From JBCBWG01 sp038523925 (GTDB taxonomy: Bacteria > Pseudomonadota > Alphaproteobacteria > Rhizobiales > Hyphomicrobiaceae), in the NCBI GenBank assembly GCA_038523925.1, contig JBCBIY010000001.1, positions 186,001 to 250,000 of the forward strand: DNA of 64,000 nt, read 5' to 3'. Below the pieces are notes generated by a model. It searched no databases and was not told the origin of the DNA. It saw only the letters and a program-made list of their open reading frames with translations. Made by a program: the position numbers and the translations under genes. Shown in pieces: positions 1-7,973 of this stretch. Positions within the stretch are counted from its first letter, which is position 1; every line of letters starts with the position of its first letter.

Positions 1-609
1 AACGCAGCTTTCGAGGCAGCCGGTCTCGCGCCGCCGTCGCGCAACGAAACGCTCCGCATCGTCGGGCTGTCGCTTCCCGTCGCAATGGCGAGCCTCGCGC
101 CCAAAGCCTCGGATGCGGCAGTCTCGGCGTTGGTGGCCAATTATCGTGACGCGTTTACGGAGTTGCGATCAGATCCGACGCTGCATGAGCCGCTTTATGA
201 CGGCATGAAACCGCTGCTGCAGACGCTTGCTGCGATCGAGGGTCTCGCCCTCGGCGTCGCGACCGGCAAGTCGGTCCGCGGGGTCATTCGTGTCGTTACG
301 CTGCACGGCCTGGAGGGCCTGTTTCAAACCGTGCAGACGGCTGACACGCACCCCTCGAAGCCGCATCCATCCATGATCGAGACGGCGATCGACGACGTCG
401 ATGGCAGCCCGGACCAGACGCTCATGATCGGCGACACGACCTTCGACATGGAGATGGCTGCGGCCGCTGGCGCGATCGGCCTCGGGGTTGCCTGGGGCTA
501 TCATCCGCCAGACGAACTCAAAGCGGCCGGCGCCCGCCAGTTGTCAGAAACGGCGGACGAGCTGGAGGCTGCAGTCCGCCATCACCTCAATCTTGGGGGC
601 CGCCCATGA
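1..609 (+). CDS. HAD-family hydrolase (phosphoglycolate phosphatase-like), 5' truncated by window edge
   Basis: The reading frame is open from base 1, so the true start and the nucleophile motif I (DxD) lie outside the window. The visible 202 residues match the HAD-IA family: a helical cap, motif II near VATGKS, the conserved lysine in HPSKPHPS, and motif III GDTTFDMEMAAAAG with its acidic pair. The family hydrolyses small phosphate esters in the cytoplasm; the substrate cannot be told from this fragment. The stop overlaps the ATP12 start by 4 bases (ATGA), so the two are probably translationally coupled. In rhizobia this pair commonly follows an rluC-type pseudouridine synthase (known context, not visible here). 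Confidence 0.88.
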   Translation, partial: NAAFEAAGLAPPSRNETLRIVGLSLPVAMASLAPKASDAAVSALVANYRDAFTELRSDPTLHEPLYDGMKPLLQTLAAIEGLALGVATGKSVRGVIRVVTLHGLEGLFQTVQTADTHPSKPHPSMIETAIDDVDGSPDQTLMIGDTTFDMEMAAAAGAIGLGVAWGYHPPDELKAAGARQLSETADELEAAVRHHLNLGGRP

Positions 610-1379
610 CGATATCACCAAACCCAGCGAGACGCCTTGCCGAGGCTGAAAAGCGTGAGTTGCCAAAGCGGTTCTACAAATCCGCGGATATGGCGGAGGT
701 CGCAGGCGACGACGGCGGCGAGGCAATGTTTGGGCTGACGCTCGATGGGCGCCCGGCGCGGACGCCCGCCAAAAACCCACTTGCAGTGCCGAGCCGGGGT
801 GTCGCCCAAGCGCTCGCTAACGAGTGGGACGCACAGGTCGACGTTATCGATCCGGCGCGCATGCCGTTCACCAAGCTCGCGAACACGATCATTGACGGCA
901 TCATCGGCCGCGAACAGCTCGTGCGCGATGAGATCGCGGCCTATGCCGGAAGCGATGTGCTCTGCTATCGCGCGGCGCATCCGGCGGGTCTCGTCCAGAT
1001 GCAGAAGACGGCGTGGGACCCGATCCTCGATTGGCTCGCCGAAGCGCACGACGTCCGCTTTGTCATTCAGACCGGTGTCATGCCCGTTGACCAGCCTGCG
1101 GCTGCGCTCGCGGCGTTTGGGCGGGCCGTCGCGGAGCACGACGCGCATGCGCTCGGCGCGCTCCATGTGATGATGACGCTGTCCGGGTCAGCCGGTCTGA
1201 CGCTTGCTATCGCGGCAGAGCGGATTTCGCGGGATGAGGCCTGGCGCGCGGCGCACGTCGATGAAGACTGGCAGATCAGCCAGTGGGGCCGCGACGAAGA
1301 AGCAGACGCCCGCCGCGCGCTCCGCAAGGCTGAGTTTGACGCGGCAGCAGACTACCTTGCCCTCCACCGCGGCGGCTGA
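606..1379 (+). CDS. ATP12-family F1-ATPase assembly chaperone
   Basis: A 257-residue protein with the ATP12 layout: the RFYKSADM region near residue 21, then LDGRPARTPAKNPLAVPS and the conserved segment around FTKLANTIIDGI. In mitochondria Atp12 binds the F1 alpha subunit during F1 assembly; alphaproteobacterial homologues are thought to do the same in the cytoplasm. Length is close to the bacterial family norm. It overlaps the upstream HAD gene by 4 bp. Only about 4 bp separate its stop from the stop of the convergent DUF2256 gene. Family assignment is firm; an F1-specific role here is inferred from the family. Confidence 0.9.
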   Translation: MTISPNPARRLAEAEKRELPKRFYKSADMAEVAGDDGGEAMFGLTLDGRPARTPAKNPLAVPSRGVAQALANEWDAQVDVIDPARMPFTKLANTIIDGIIGREQLVRDEIAAYAGSDVLCYRAAHPAGLVQMQKTAWDPILDWLAEAHDVRFVIQTGVMPVDQPAAALAAFGRAVAEHDAHALGALHVMMTLSGSAGLTLAIAAERISRDEAWRAAHVDEDWQISQWGRDEEADARRALRKAEFDAAADYLALHRGG

Positions 1380-1383
1380 CCTG

Positions 1384-1563
1384 TCAGCTTGATGCGTCCC
1401 TGGTCTCGGCTCCGGCTGACTTTCGGTCCCGCCGGCACCGGTCAGAGCAGTACTTAACCTCGTCCCAGACGGCGGCCCACTTCTTCCGCCACGTGAACGG
1501 CCGCCCGCACGTCGCGCATGTCTTCTCTGGCAAGTCGGACTTTTGCCTCATGCGCCCGCTCAT
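1384..1563 (-). CDS. DUF2256-type small zinc-ribbon-like protein
   Basis: A 59-residue frame immediately downstream of the photolyase on the same strand. Its first ATG overlaps the photolyase TGA (ATGA), a translational-coupling arrangement; a second in-frame ATG gives a 55-residue form starting at 1551. The product has the DUF2256 hallmarks: LPEKTCATCGRPF, then WRKKW, then YCSDRC, so cysteines at about 16, 19, 39 and 43 form CxxC...CxxxC, a likely metal site. From memory, DUF2256 proteins are often found beside cryptochrome/photolyase genes; their function is not established. The gene is easily missed because of its size. Confidence 0.85.
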   Translation of the reverse strand: MSGRMRQKSDLPEKTCATCGRPFTWRKKWAAVWDEVKYCSDRCRRDRKSAGAETRDASS

Positions 1564-3164
1564 GCGCCGTCATCCGCTTTGGATGTCTCGAACGACAGCG
1601 TCATCTGATCCTGCGTCGCTGGCGGCTTTCGCCGGCGCGTGCCGGGCTTCGCCGATTTCCCGCGCTGGCCCGTGTGCGGCACGCCGCTTTTGCGGCTGCC
1701 GTGCTTGTCCTGGATCGCGTTGGCCTCATCGCGAAACGTGTCGGACCGGCGCATGCCATAGATCTTCTGACGCGCCTCGCGCGCCGCTTCGATATGATCG
1801 ACGATCGCCGTCGGGTACGTTTTGTCGAGGATCGTTGGTGCGAGCTCGTGCGTCCACGGCTCATGCACCGCCGGCCCCTCGATGCCGGCGAGCTCGGGGA
1901 CCCATCTGCGCACGAAGTCACCGGTCGGGTCCTGATCGTGGCCCTGCTTCACCGGGTTATAGATGCGCACCGTATTGATCCCGGTCGTGCCGGACTGCAT
2001 TTGGCTCTGCGGCCAGTGAATGCCGGGTTCGTAGTCGGTGAACTGGCGCGCGAGATGTTCGCCGGGCGCGCGCCAATGCAGCCATAGGTGATAGCTTGCC
2101 GTCGCCATCAGCATCGCGCGCATGCGGAAGTTGAGCCACCCCGTTGCCGCGAGATAGCGCATGCAGGCATCGACAAACGGCAGGCCGGTCTCGCCGGCGG
2201 TCCAGGCCGCAAGCCGCGCGGCATCGCTTTCGTCGGGGTGGCGGAGGCTGTCGTAGGCGCGGTGGAGGTTGCGGAACTCAAGCGCCGGCTCGTCCTCCAA
2301 CTTCTGCATGAAGTGACAGTGCCAGTGGAGCCGGCCGCCAAACGACACGAGGGACTGGCGCCATTTGCTGACGGCTGGTCCGCCCTGTTCGCGCAACTGC
2401 CGCTGCCGCGCCCAGGTCGACTGTGCGACCTCGCGCATCGAGACGCTGCCCCAGGCGAGATGCGGAGACATGCGCGAGCACGCGTGTTCACCTGTAACCG
2501 GGCTCGACATGGCGGCGCGGTAGGTCTCGCCGCGTTCAAAGAGGAAGCTCTCGAGCTTTGCGAGGCCAGCGGCGCGGCCACCCTGCTGGCGTTCGGGGCA
2601 CACGTCTTTTGCGAGGCCAAGCCCACGATAGGTTGGCAGGCGGTCGGTCCGTGCCGTCCGCTCAAGCGGCGTGAGTGCTGCCGGCGCCTCCGTCTCCGGC
2701 TCGGCCATCAGCTTGTCCCAGCGGCCAGCCCAGCCGTTGCGCGTGCGCAGGTGGCGGATGACGCCATCCTGGCGATCCTCGTGCCACGCGATGCCGTTGG
2801 CCCGGCACCACGCGCCAACTGCCAGATCGCGCGCGTACGTCCAAGCGTTGCCGGTCTCCTCGTGCGACCAGAGCGCCTCAATGTCGTACTGTCTCCGCAG
2901 CGCTTCAAACGTCTCGAGCGCATCACCAACCCGGACGACAAGCGGCTGGCCCCGTTGAGCCAGCGCCTCTTGCAGCTCGCGCGCACATTCCGCCATGAAC
3001 GCGAACTGCCGCGCCGACATGTCAGGCTCCGCCCACCATTGCGGTTCGATGATCAGCAGCGGCAGGACCTTGCCCTTGATGGCGGCGCGCGCCAGGGGCC
3101 GGTGATCGTGCACGCGCAGATCCCGTTTAAACCAGACGATGTGGACGGCGTCGCGCTGCGGCAT
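1560..3164 (-). CDS. cryptochrome/DNA photolyase family flavoprotein
   Basis: Photolyase-family flavoproteins use blue light to repair pyrimidine dimers or to signal. The N-terminal alpha/beta antenna domain starts with VHIVWFKRDLRVHDHRPL. The helical FAD-binding half includes the stretches from SFGGRLHWHCHF to DACMRYL and TGWLNFRMRAM, then HWPQSQMQSGTTGINTVRIYNP. I chose the ATG at 3164 (534 residues) because it sits just before the antenna domain. Earlier in-frame starts (3239, 3257) would run into the divergent SDR start. The C-terminus is a basic, low-complexity tail (GSRKSGVPHTGQRGKSAKPG). Whether it repairs DNA or is a photoreceptor cannot be decided by eye. It is coupled to the DUF2256 gene downstream. 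Confidence 0.9.
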   Translation of the reverse strand: MPQRDAVHIVWFKRDLRVHDHRPLARAAIKGKVLPLLIIEPQWWAEPDMSARQFAFMAECARELQEALAQRGQPLVVRVGDALETFEALRRQYDIEALWSHEETGNAWTYARDLAVGAWCRANGIAWHEDRQDGVIRHLRTRNGWAGRWDKLMAEPETEAPAALTPLERTARTDRLPTYRGLGLAKDVCPERQQGGRAAGLAKLESFLFERGETYRAAMSSPVTGEHACSRMSPHLAWGSVSMREVAQSTWARQRQLREQGGPAVSKWRQSLVSFGGRLHWHCHFMQKLEDEPALEFRNLHRAYDSLRHPDESDAARLAAWTAGETGLPFVDACMRYLAATGWLNFRMRAMLMATASYHLWLHWRAPGEHLARQFTDYEPGIHWPQSQMQSGTTGINTVRIYNPVKQGHDQDPTGDFVRRWVPELAGIEGPAVHEPWTHELAPTILDKTYPTAIVDHIEAAREARQKIYGMRRSDTFRDEANAIQDKHGSRKSGVPHTGQRGKSAKPGTRRRKPPATQDQMTLSFETSKADDGA

Positions 3165-3237
3165 TGGGGTGGAAGGCGTTTCGGCGCCAAAGGGTTCAGA
3201 CTGCGGAACGGCTTGTTTTGGTACGGAGAGAGTAGGC

Positions 3238-3975
3238 ATGTCAGATGACGTTCGCACGGGGCGGCGTGTCGCAATCGTCGGCGCAACCGGTGGTATTGGC
3301 GCGGCAATTGTTGATGCGCTTGCGGCCGATCCGACGATCGATCGTGTCTACGCGCTCTCGCGGTCGGCGCCGGCCGATACACGCCGGACCGTGGCGCCAC
3401 TGTCGGTTGATCTTGCCGCGCCGGAGACGATCGCCGCCGCGGCTCAGCAAATCGCGGCCGAAGGTGCGCTTGATCTCGTCATTGTCGCGACAGGCCTTCT
3501 TCACGATGGGGCGTATCAGCCCGAGAAAGATTGGCGCCAGCTCGAGGCGGCTGCGCTCGCGCGCGCCTTCGAGATCAACACGATCGGCCCGGCACTCGTC
3601 GCTCAAGCGTTCCTGCCGCTGATGCCGAAGCAAGGCCGGTCCGTTTTCGCTGCGATCTCGGCCAAGGTCGGGTCGATCTCGGATAATCGGATTGGCGGCT
3701 GGTACGGCTATCGCGCGAGCAAGGCGGCGCTCAACATGATGATCAAGTCGCTTGCGATTGAACTTGTCCGCAAGAAGCGCGAGACCATCTGCGTTGCGCT
3801 GCACCCGGGCACTGTGGACACCGACCTGTCAAAGCCGTTCCAAAGCGCGACGCGGCCAGGCCAGGTCGTGCCGCCTGAGACTTCGGCTGCCAACCTGCTC
3901 AGTGTGATTGCCGGCCTGACTCAGGACCAAAGCGGCGCGCTGATTGCGTGGGACGGCGCAGTCATCGCGCCCTGA
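3238..3975 (+). CDS. short-chain dehydrogenase/reductase (SDR), C-factor-like
   Basis: A 245-residue classical-length SDR. The Rossmann motif GATGGIG lies near the N-terminus, the NAG-equivalent is around ATGLLHDG, and the catalytic pair is YGYRASK with an upstream serine (FAAISAKVGS). The tail LHPGTVDTDLSKPFQ matches the CsgA/C-factor-like subgroup. It should bind NAD(P)(H) and act on an unknown alcohol or carbonyl compound in the cytoplasm. The start at 3238 is supported by GGAGAG just upstream; a longer frame to 3139 is only an extension into the divergent gene. It is transcribed away from the photolyase with about 73 bp between start codons. Confidence 0.9.
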   Translation: MSDDVRTGRRVAIVGATGGIGAAIVDALAADPTIDRVYALSRSAPADTRRTVAPLSVDLAAPETIAAAAQQIAAEGALDLVIVATGLLHDGAYQPEKDWRQLEAAALARAFEINTIGPALVAQAFLPLMPKQGRSVFAAISAKVGSISDNRIGGWYGYRASKAALNMMIKSLAIELVRKKRETICVALHPGTVDTDLSKPFQSATRPGQVVPPETSAANLLSVIAGLTQDQSGALIAWDGAVIAP

Positions 3976-4129
3976 ACCTGCACGGCTTCTGCCGCGTTGC
4001 GCCCTTGCGACGTAGCCTGAAAAAAGCCTCGGATTGGCCGTGGCCTGATAGCGGTGAGTATGTCAGGCTTTCACGATCGATCGCCGCCGGCGCACGGCCA
4101 ACAGGGATCCATCAGGAGGATCGCCGCTG

Positions 4130-5068
4130 ATGCAGATTGCACCTGACGACTACACGTTCGATCTGCAGCGCGCTCTGGACGCGGTCGTTGGCGTGACGAC
4201 ACGCATCCCGCCCGATGCGATCACCGCTGACGTGCTCGGGACGGAGCGCGCGGGCCACGGCATCCTCATCGATCGCGGCTTGATCCTGACCATCGGCTAC
4301 CTGGTCACTGAGGCGCATGAAGTCTGGCTGTCGCTTGGCAACGGTTCCTCCGTCCAGGGTGATGTGCTGGGCTACGATCAGGTGACCGGCTTCGGCCTCA
4401 TCCAGGCGCTTGGGCAGGTGCCGGCGGAGCCGCTCAACATGGGCTCGTCAGAGCGGGCAAAGGTCGGAGATCATATCGTCATCGCAGGACATGGCGGCCC
4501 CGCAGAGGCGATCTCTGCCCGGCTGGTCGCGAAGCAGGAGTTCTGCGGGTATTGGGAGTACATGCTGGACGAGGCGCTATTTACCGCTCCGGCGCACCAG
4601 AACTGGGGCGGGACGGCCGTGCTCGACGCTGACGGTGACCTGATCGGCGTTGGGTCGCTGCAGATCCAGGACGCCGAAGTGAATGGCAAGTCGCAGGACA
4701 TCAACATGGTCGTCCCGATCGATCTGCTGAAGCCGATCCTCGATGACTTGCGCACGACCGGCCAAGCGAACCGTGCCGCGCGGCCATGGCTCGGTCTCTA
4801 CGCAACCGAAACCGACAATCATGTCGTGGCGCTCGGCGTATCGGATCGGGGGCCTGCCGAGTTGGCGGGGCTTCAGGCAGGTGACGTGATCGTCGCCGTC
4901 GGCGCAATGGAAGTGAGCACGCTTGCTGAGTTCTATGCCGCCGTCTGGTCGACGGGCGACGCCGGCACCGATGTCATGCTCTCGATCATGCGCGATGGCC
5001 GGATGCGCCAGATCATCATTGTCTCGGCCGATCGCGCACAACTCCTCAAGCGGCCCCGCGTGCACTAG
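4130..5068 (+). CDS. S1C (DegP-like) protease homologue with PDZ domain, catalytic triad lost
   Basis: A 312-residue protein whose first 205 residues follow the trypsin-like fold of DegP/HtrA, with a PDZ domain at about 218-305 (WLGLYA...GPAELAGLQAGDVIVAVG). A clear Shine-Dalgarno (AGGAGG) precedes the ATG. Against the family motifs the three catalytic positions are all changed: ILTNNHVV is ILTIGYLV here (His to Tyr57), TDIALI is TGFGLI (Asp to Gly87), and GNSGG is QNWGG (Ser to Trp159). No signal peptide is visible, so it is probably cytoplasmic. It is therefore best read as a non-proteolytic, ligand-binding homologue. The alignment is by eye. It follows the SDR by about 150 bp on the same strand. 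Confidence 0.82.
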   Translation: MQIAPDDYTFDLQRALDAVVGVTTRIPPDAITADVLGTERAGHGILIDRGLILTIGYLVTEAHEVWLSLGNGSSVQGDVLGYDQVTGFGLIQALGQVPAEPLNMGSSERAKVGDHIVIAGHGGPAEAISARLVAKQEFCGYWEYMLDEALFTAPAHQNWGGTAVLDADGDLIGVGSLQIQDAEVNGKSQDINMVVPIDLLKPILDDLRTTGQANRAARPWLGLYATETDNHVVALGVSDRGPAELAGLQAGDVIVAVGAMEVSTLAEFYAAVWSTGDAGTDVMLSIMRDGRMRQIIIVSADRAQLLKRPRVH

Positions 5069-5127
5069 ATCCGCTCAGGACCTAGCTCGCTCACCTGATC
5101 CGACGAAGGGCTCGCCGCGCCTGCCGC

Positions 5128-6789
5128 TCACTCAGCGCAGTTCGCTCGCGGGCCGGCGCGGAGTTGGTAGGCTTGCGATTGCGGCGTCTCCCGTGCGCCG
5201 CGCGGCCCGGTACGAGAGAGCGTCGCAAGCAGGCAAAGCGCCCGGCGGTCGCCGCGCGCAGCCGCGATCTGCCATATCGCGCGTGCACGGTTCTCATTGC
5301 CCGCCATTTGCGGCGCCTTCGCATAGGTCTTGCCAAGCTCGCGGAGGACGGGCGCGAGCCGCGGATCCGCCGTCATAAGCGAGACTGCGTGTTGCAGCCA
5401 GAAGCGGCGTTCGGCGAGGTCGTTGTCCGTTCCAGAGAGTGTGGTTGCGCTCAGGATCGCCTGGTCGATGCCGATGCCTTCGGCAGACCGGCCGGACGGC
5501 GAAACCGTCGACACGCGGAACGCAGGTTCAAGGTCGATCAGCGGGATCGCGGGGTCAGGTGCAGTCCCAGCCAGAGCACTTGCGCCGTTCGCCGACCCCG
5601 TCGTGCCACTGGAAGCCGGGTCGCCGGAGGCGGCCGCGAGCGGCAGGCCCGCGCTGAGCGATGCTGACCGCCAGGCCTCCGCCATGTTGGTGCCGGCCAT
5701 CAGCCACGACGCAAGCGTCACTGCGGCGGCGGCTGCGAAGCCAAACAGAAACGGCATCGCGAACGCGCGCGGATTATCGGTGAAGCCAGCAGCCCAGCTC
5801 CGAAACCCTTCCGAGCGGCTTTGCGCGGGCGGGCGGGTGCGCAACGGAGGCGGCGCTTCTTCCGCCCAATGCCGGACCACGTTGGGCTGGCGGAAGTCCT
5901 CAGGCGCGGCCCGCCTTGGGTCCGATAGCGCGCGGCCAGCGTGTTGTGGCGGCGTGCTGTTGGCGTCGCGATGGTCAGCAATGCCGAGCGGTGTCGCTTC
6001 AGGTTCGGCTGTCACGCGCGGTGTCCGCCGTGCGGTCGGCGATGTCGCTGGCAGGATGTCCGAGACGCGGCGGCGCGGTGTCTGGTCGGGCTGGTGAACC
6101 GGTTGCTGCTCGGGCGCTTGCGGCGCGGCGGGTGGCGCTGGCTCAGAAGTGGTTTGCCGCGCCTGCGGTGGTGCATCCTGCGGTGCGTCGCGGCCCGCAT
6201 CGGCGAGCGCAATGCGGCGCTCAAGCGGCATCGCATCGGCCGTCGGCGCTGTCAGCGGCGGTGGCGTCCGCAGTGGCCGGCCCGGTTGGTGCGCGCCGAG
6301 GTCGGGCACGTCAGGCGCTGCAGTGGGCTCGGCATGTTCCAGCGGTGCGGGCTCCGTCTCTGCCGGCTCGGCCGGCGGCGTGGCCTGCTGCGGGGCCTCG
6401 ACGCTCGGCTTGGCTGGTGCTTCCAAGCGGCGTGGCGGCTGCTTGGCGGAGCGGTGTTTTATGGCGTGCGCCGCGGCTGCGGCGGCGAGCACCACTTCGG
6501 ACGAAGCCGGTGCCGAAGCGGACGTCTTGGTTGGTTGTTCTTCGCCCCCCGCTTCGTCTTCTGCGGCACCGTCTCCGCGACTTGCAGCAGGCGCATCCTC
6601 CGGGAACGTCGTCAGCAGGGCTGCAACGGTGTCTTGCGAAAACTCCGGCGAGAGCGACATGAAGGCTGCGGGCTCGGCGTCTTCACGCGCCGGCTCTTGC
6701 AACTCGTCGACCTCGTGCGTGTCTTCGGGCTCGGGGCCATCATGGTCCGCGCCGTTCAACTTCTGCGCGTGCCCAAAAGGATCCATCAT
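5128..6789 (-). CDS. disordered single-pass membrane protein of unknown function
   Basis: I do not recognise a named family. The start at 6789 (ATGATG) has GAGG about 8 nt upstream; a longer frame reaches 6858. The 553-residue product has an acidic N-terminus, then roughly 300 residues rich in Pro, Ala, Glu and Arg (likely disordered). One hydrophobic segment lies at about 343-365 (MPFLFGFAAAAAVTLASWL). The roughly 190-residue C-terminal part ends in helix pairs (RRFWLQHAVSLM, RARAIWQIAAARGDRRALCLLA) that resemble Sel1/TPR-like repeats. The expected topology is a cytoplasmic disordered arm with a periplasmic helical domain, loosely like polar scaffold proteins such as PodJ. That comparison is inference only. 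Confidence 0.6.
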   Translation of the reverse strand: MMDPFGHAQKLNGADHDGPEPEDTHEVDELQEPAREDAEPAAFMSLSPEFSQDTVAALLTTFPEDAPAASRGDGAAEDEAGGEEQPTKTSASAPASSEVVLAAAAAAHAIKHRSAKQPPRRLEAPAKPSVEAPQQATPPAEPAETEPAPLEHAEPTAAPDVPDLGAHQPGRPLRTPPPLTAPTADAMPLERRIALADAGRDAPQDAPPQARQTTSEPAPPAAPQAPEQQPVHQPDQTPRRRVSDILPATSPTARRTPRVTAEPEATPLGIADHRDANSTPPQHAGRALSDPRRAAPEDFRQPNVVRHWAEEAPPPLRTRPPAQSRSEGFRSWAAGFTDNPRAFAMPFLFGFAAAAAVTLASWLMAGTNMAEAWRSASLSAGLPLAAASGDPASSGTTGSANGASALAGTAPDPAIPLIDLEPAFRVSTVSPSGRSAEGIGIDQAILSATTLSGTDNDLAERRFWLQHAVSLMTADPRLAPVLRELGKTYAKAPQMAGNENRARAIWQIAAARGDRRALCLLATLSRTGPRGARETPQSQAYQLRAGPRANCAE

Positions 6790-7112
6790 CTCCAACCCCT
6801 CGCGATGATCGCCCAACCGCGCAGCCAATCCGCCCCGAACGGCGGCTGCAAATCCCACACGGGTTGAGCGGCTTCGCCCGGCCCGAAAGAGACAGCGACA
6901 AACAGTGACGCGCGATCAGATCAGGTGCGCAAACGTCGCCCTGGCCTGATCTAACCCGACGGAACCGAACGATTGTGACAGGGACGGGGCTAATCCGCGG
7001 ACCCACAGGTCGGGAGATTGGCGGCCCACGGTTAAGCTCCGTGTGGACCGGATCCGTGTGAGGCAGCCGAGCGAAAAGACGCGAAGTGAGCCTAATGCGC
7101 CGCGTCGGCAAA
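6790..7112. other. gene-free stretch between the disordered membrane protein and the manganese operon
   Basis: About 320 bp without a convincing gene. It should carry the promoter of the minus-strand membrane-protein gene and the 3' end signal of the manganese transporter operon. The only clear structure is an 8-bp inverted repeat, AGATCAGG at 6918-6925 and CCTGATCT at 6945-6952, separated by 19 bases. There is no T-run next to it, so it is not an obvious intrinsic terminator; it could be an operator or an RNA hairpin. Confidence 0.5.
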
Positions 7113-7973
7113 CTATCTCAGGGACGGTCTTTGTGCGGCTTTTCGATCGAGCGCGATCGGGCTCGTGCGTCTCTGGCCAAACACAAAGGCGACCATGAAG
7201 AGCGAGGCCTGGACGAGAATGATTGTTGGGCCCGTCGCCCCGCCGATGTGGAACGACAGGATCGTGCCGGCAACCGACGATGTAATCGCCGAGGCGACCG
7301 CAACCGCCATCATCTTATCGAAGCGGTCGGTGACCAGATACCCGATGGCGCCAGGCGCGATCAGCATCGCGACCACGAGGATGATGCCGACGGCTTTGAT
7401 TGACGCGACGATCGTCAGCGACAGCAGGATCAGCAGGCCGTAGTGGAGGGACCGGACCGGCAGGTTGATCGCCTGGGCATGCTCGGGATCGAAGCAATAG
7501 AGCATCAGGTCGCGGCGCTTGACGAGCACGATTGCGATCACAGCGATCGCCGTCACCGCCAATTCGATGAGTTCAGCCTGCGAGACACCGAGCAGGTTGC
7601 CGAACAGGATGTGGTTCAGATGCTGGTCGGTTTCGACTTTCACGAACAGGACGATGCCGAATGCAAACATGCCGGAGAAGACGACACCCATCACGGTGTC
7701 TTCTTTGATGCGACTGTTCTCTTTCAGGTAGCCTGTTGCGACGGCGCAAAAGAGACCCGCGATGAAGGCGCCGACGGCGAGCGGGGCGCCGACCAGAAAC
7801 GCGATGACGATGCCCGGTAGGACCGCGTGTGAGACCGCGTCGCCCATGAGCGACCAGCCCTTAAGGATGAGGTAGCAGGAAAGCACTGCGCAAACGGTGC
7901 CGACGAGCACCGCAATGAGCAGGGCCTGCTGCATGAACGGGTACGACAGCGGCTCACTGATCCAGCTCATCAT
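7113..7973 (-). CDS. sitD: manganese/iron ABC transporter permease (SitD-like)
   Basis: A 286-residue polytopic membrane protein of the ABC-3 (ZnuB/SitC/SitD) family. Visible hallmarks are CYLILKGWSLMGDAVSHAVLPGIVIAF near the N-terminus, multiple hydrophobic segments, and the SIKAVGIILVVAMLIAPGA loop that contacts the ATPase. With the second permease it should form the heterodimeric inner-membrane channel for divalent metal uptake. Its start overlaps the end of the upstream permease gene by 4 bp, so it is the last gene of a tightly packed four-gene operon. Confidence 0.92.
   Translation of the reverse strand: MMSWISEPLSYPFMQQALLIAVLVGTVCAVLSCYLILKGWSLMGDAVSHAVLPGIVIAFLVGAPLAVGAFIAGLFCAVATGYLKENSRIKEDTVMGVVFSGMFAFGIVLFVKVETDQHLNHILFGNLLGVSQAELIELAVTAIAVIAIVLVKRRDLMLYCFDPEHAQAINLPVRSLHYGLLILLSLTIVASIKAVGIILVVAMLIAPGAIGYLVTDRFDKMMAVAVASAITSSVAGTILSFHIGGATGPTIILVQASLFMVAFVFGQRRTSPIALDRKAAQRPSLR

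Noticed and set aside
5941..6867. Long plus-strand frames (up to 308 codons) opposite the disordered membrane protein
   Set aside because: Their products are Arg/Trp/Cys-rich without any domain. The minus frame has a coherent acidic/Pro-rich arm, a membrane helix and a ribosome site, so these are antisense shadows.
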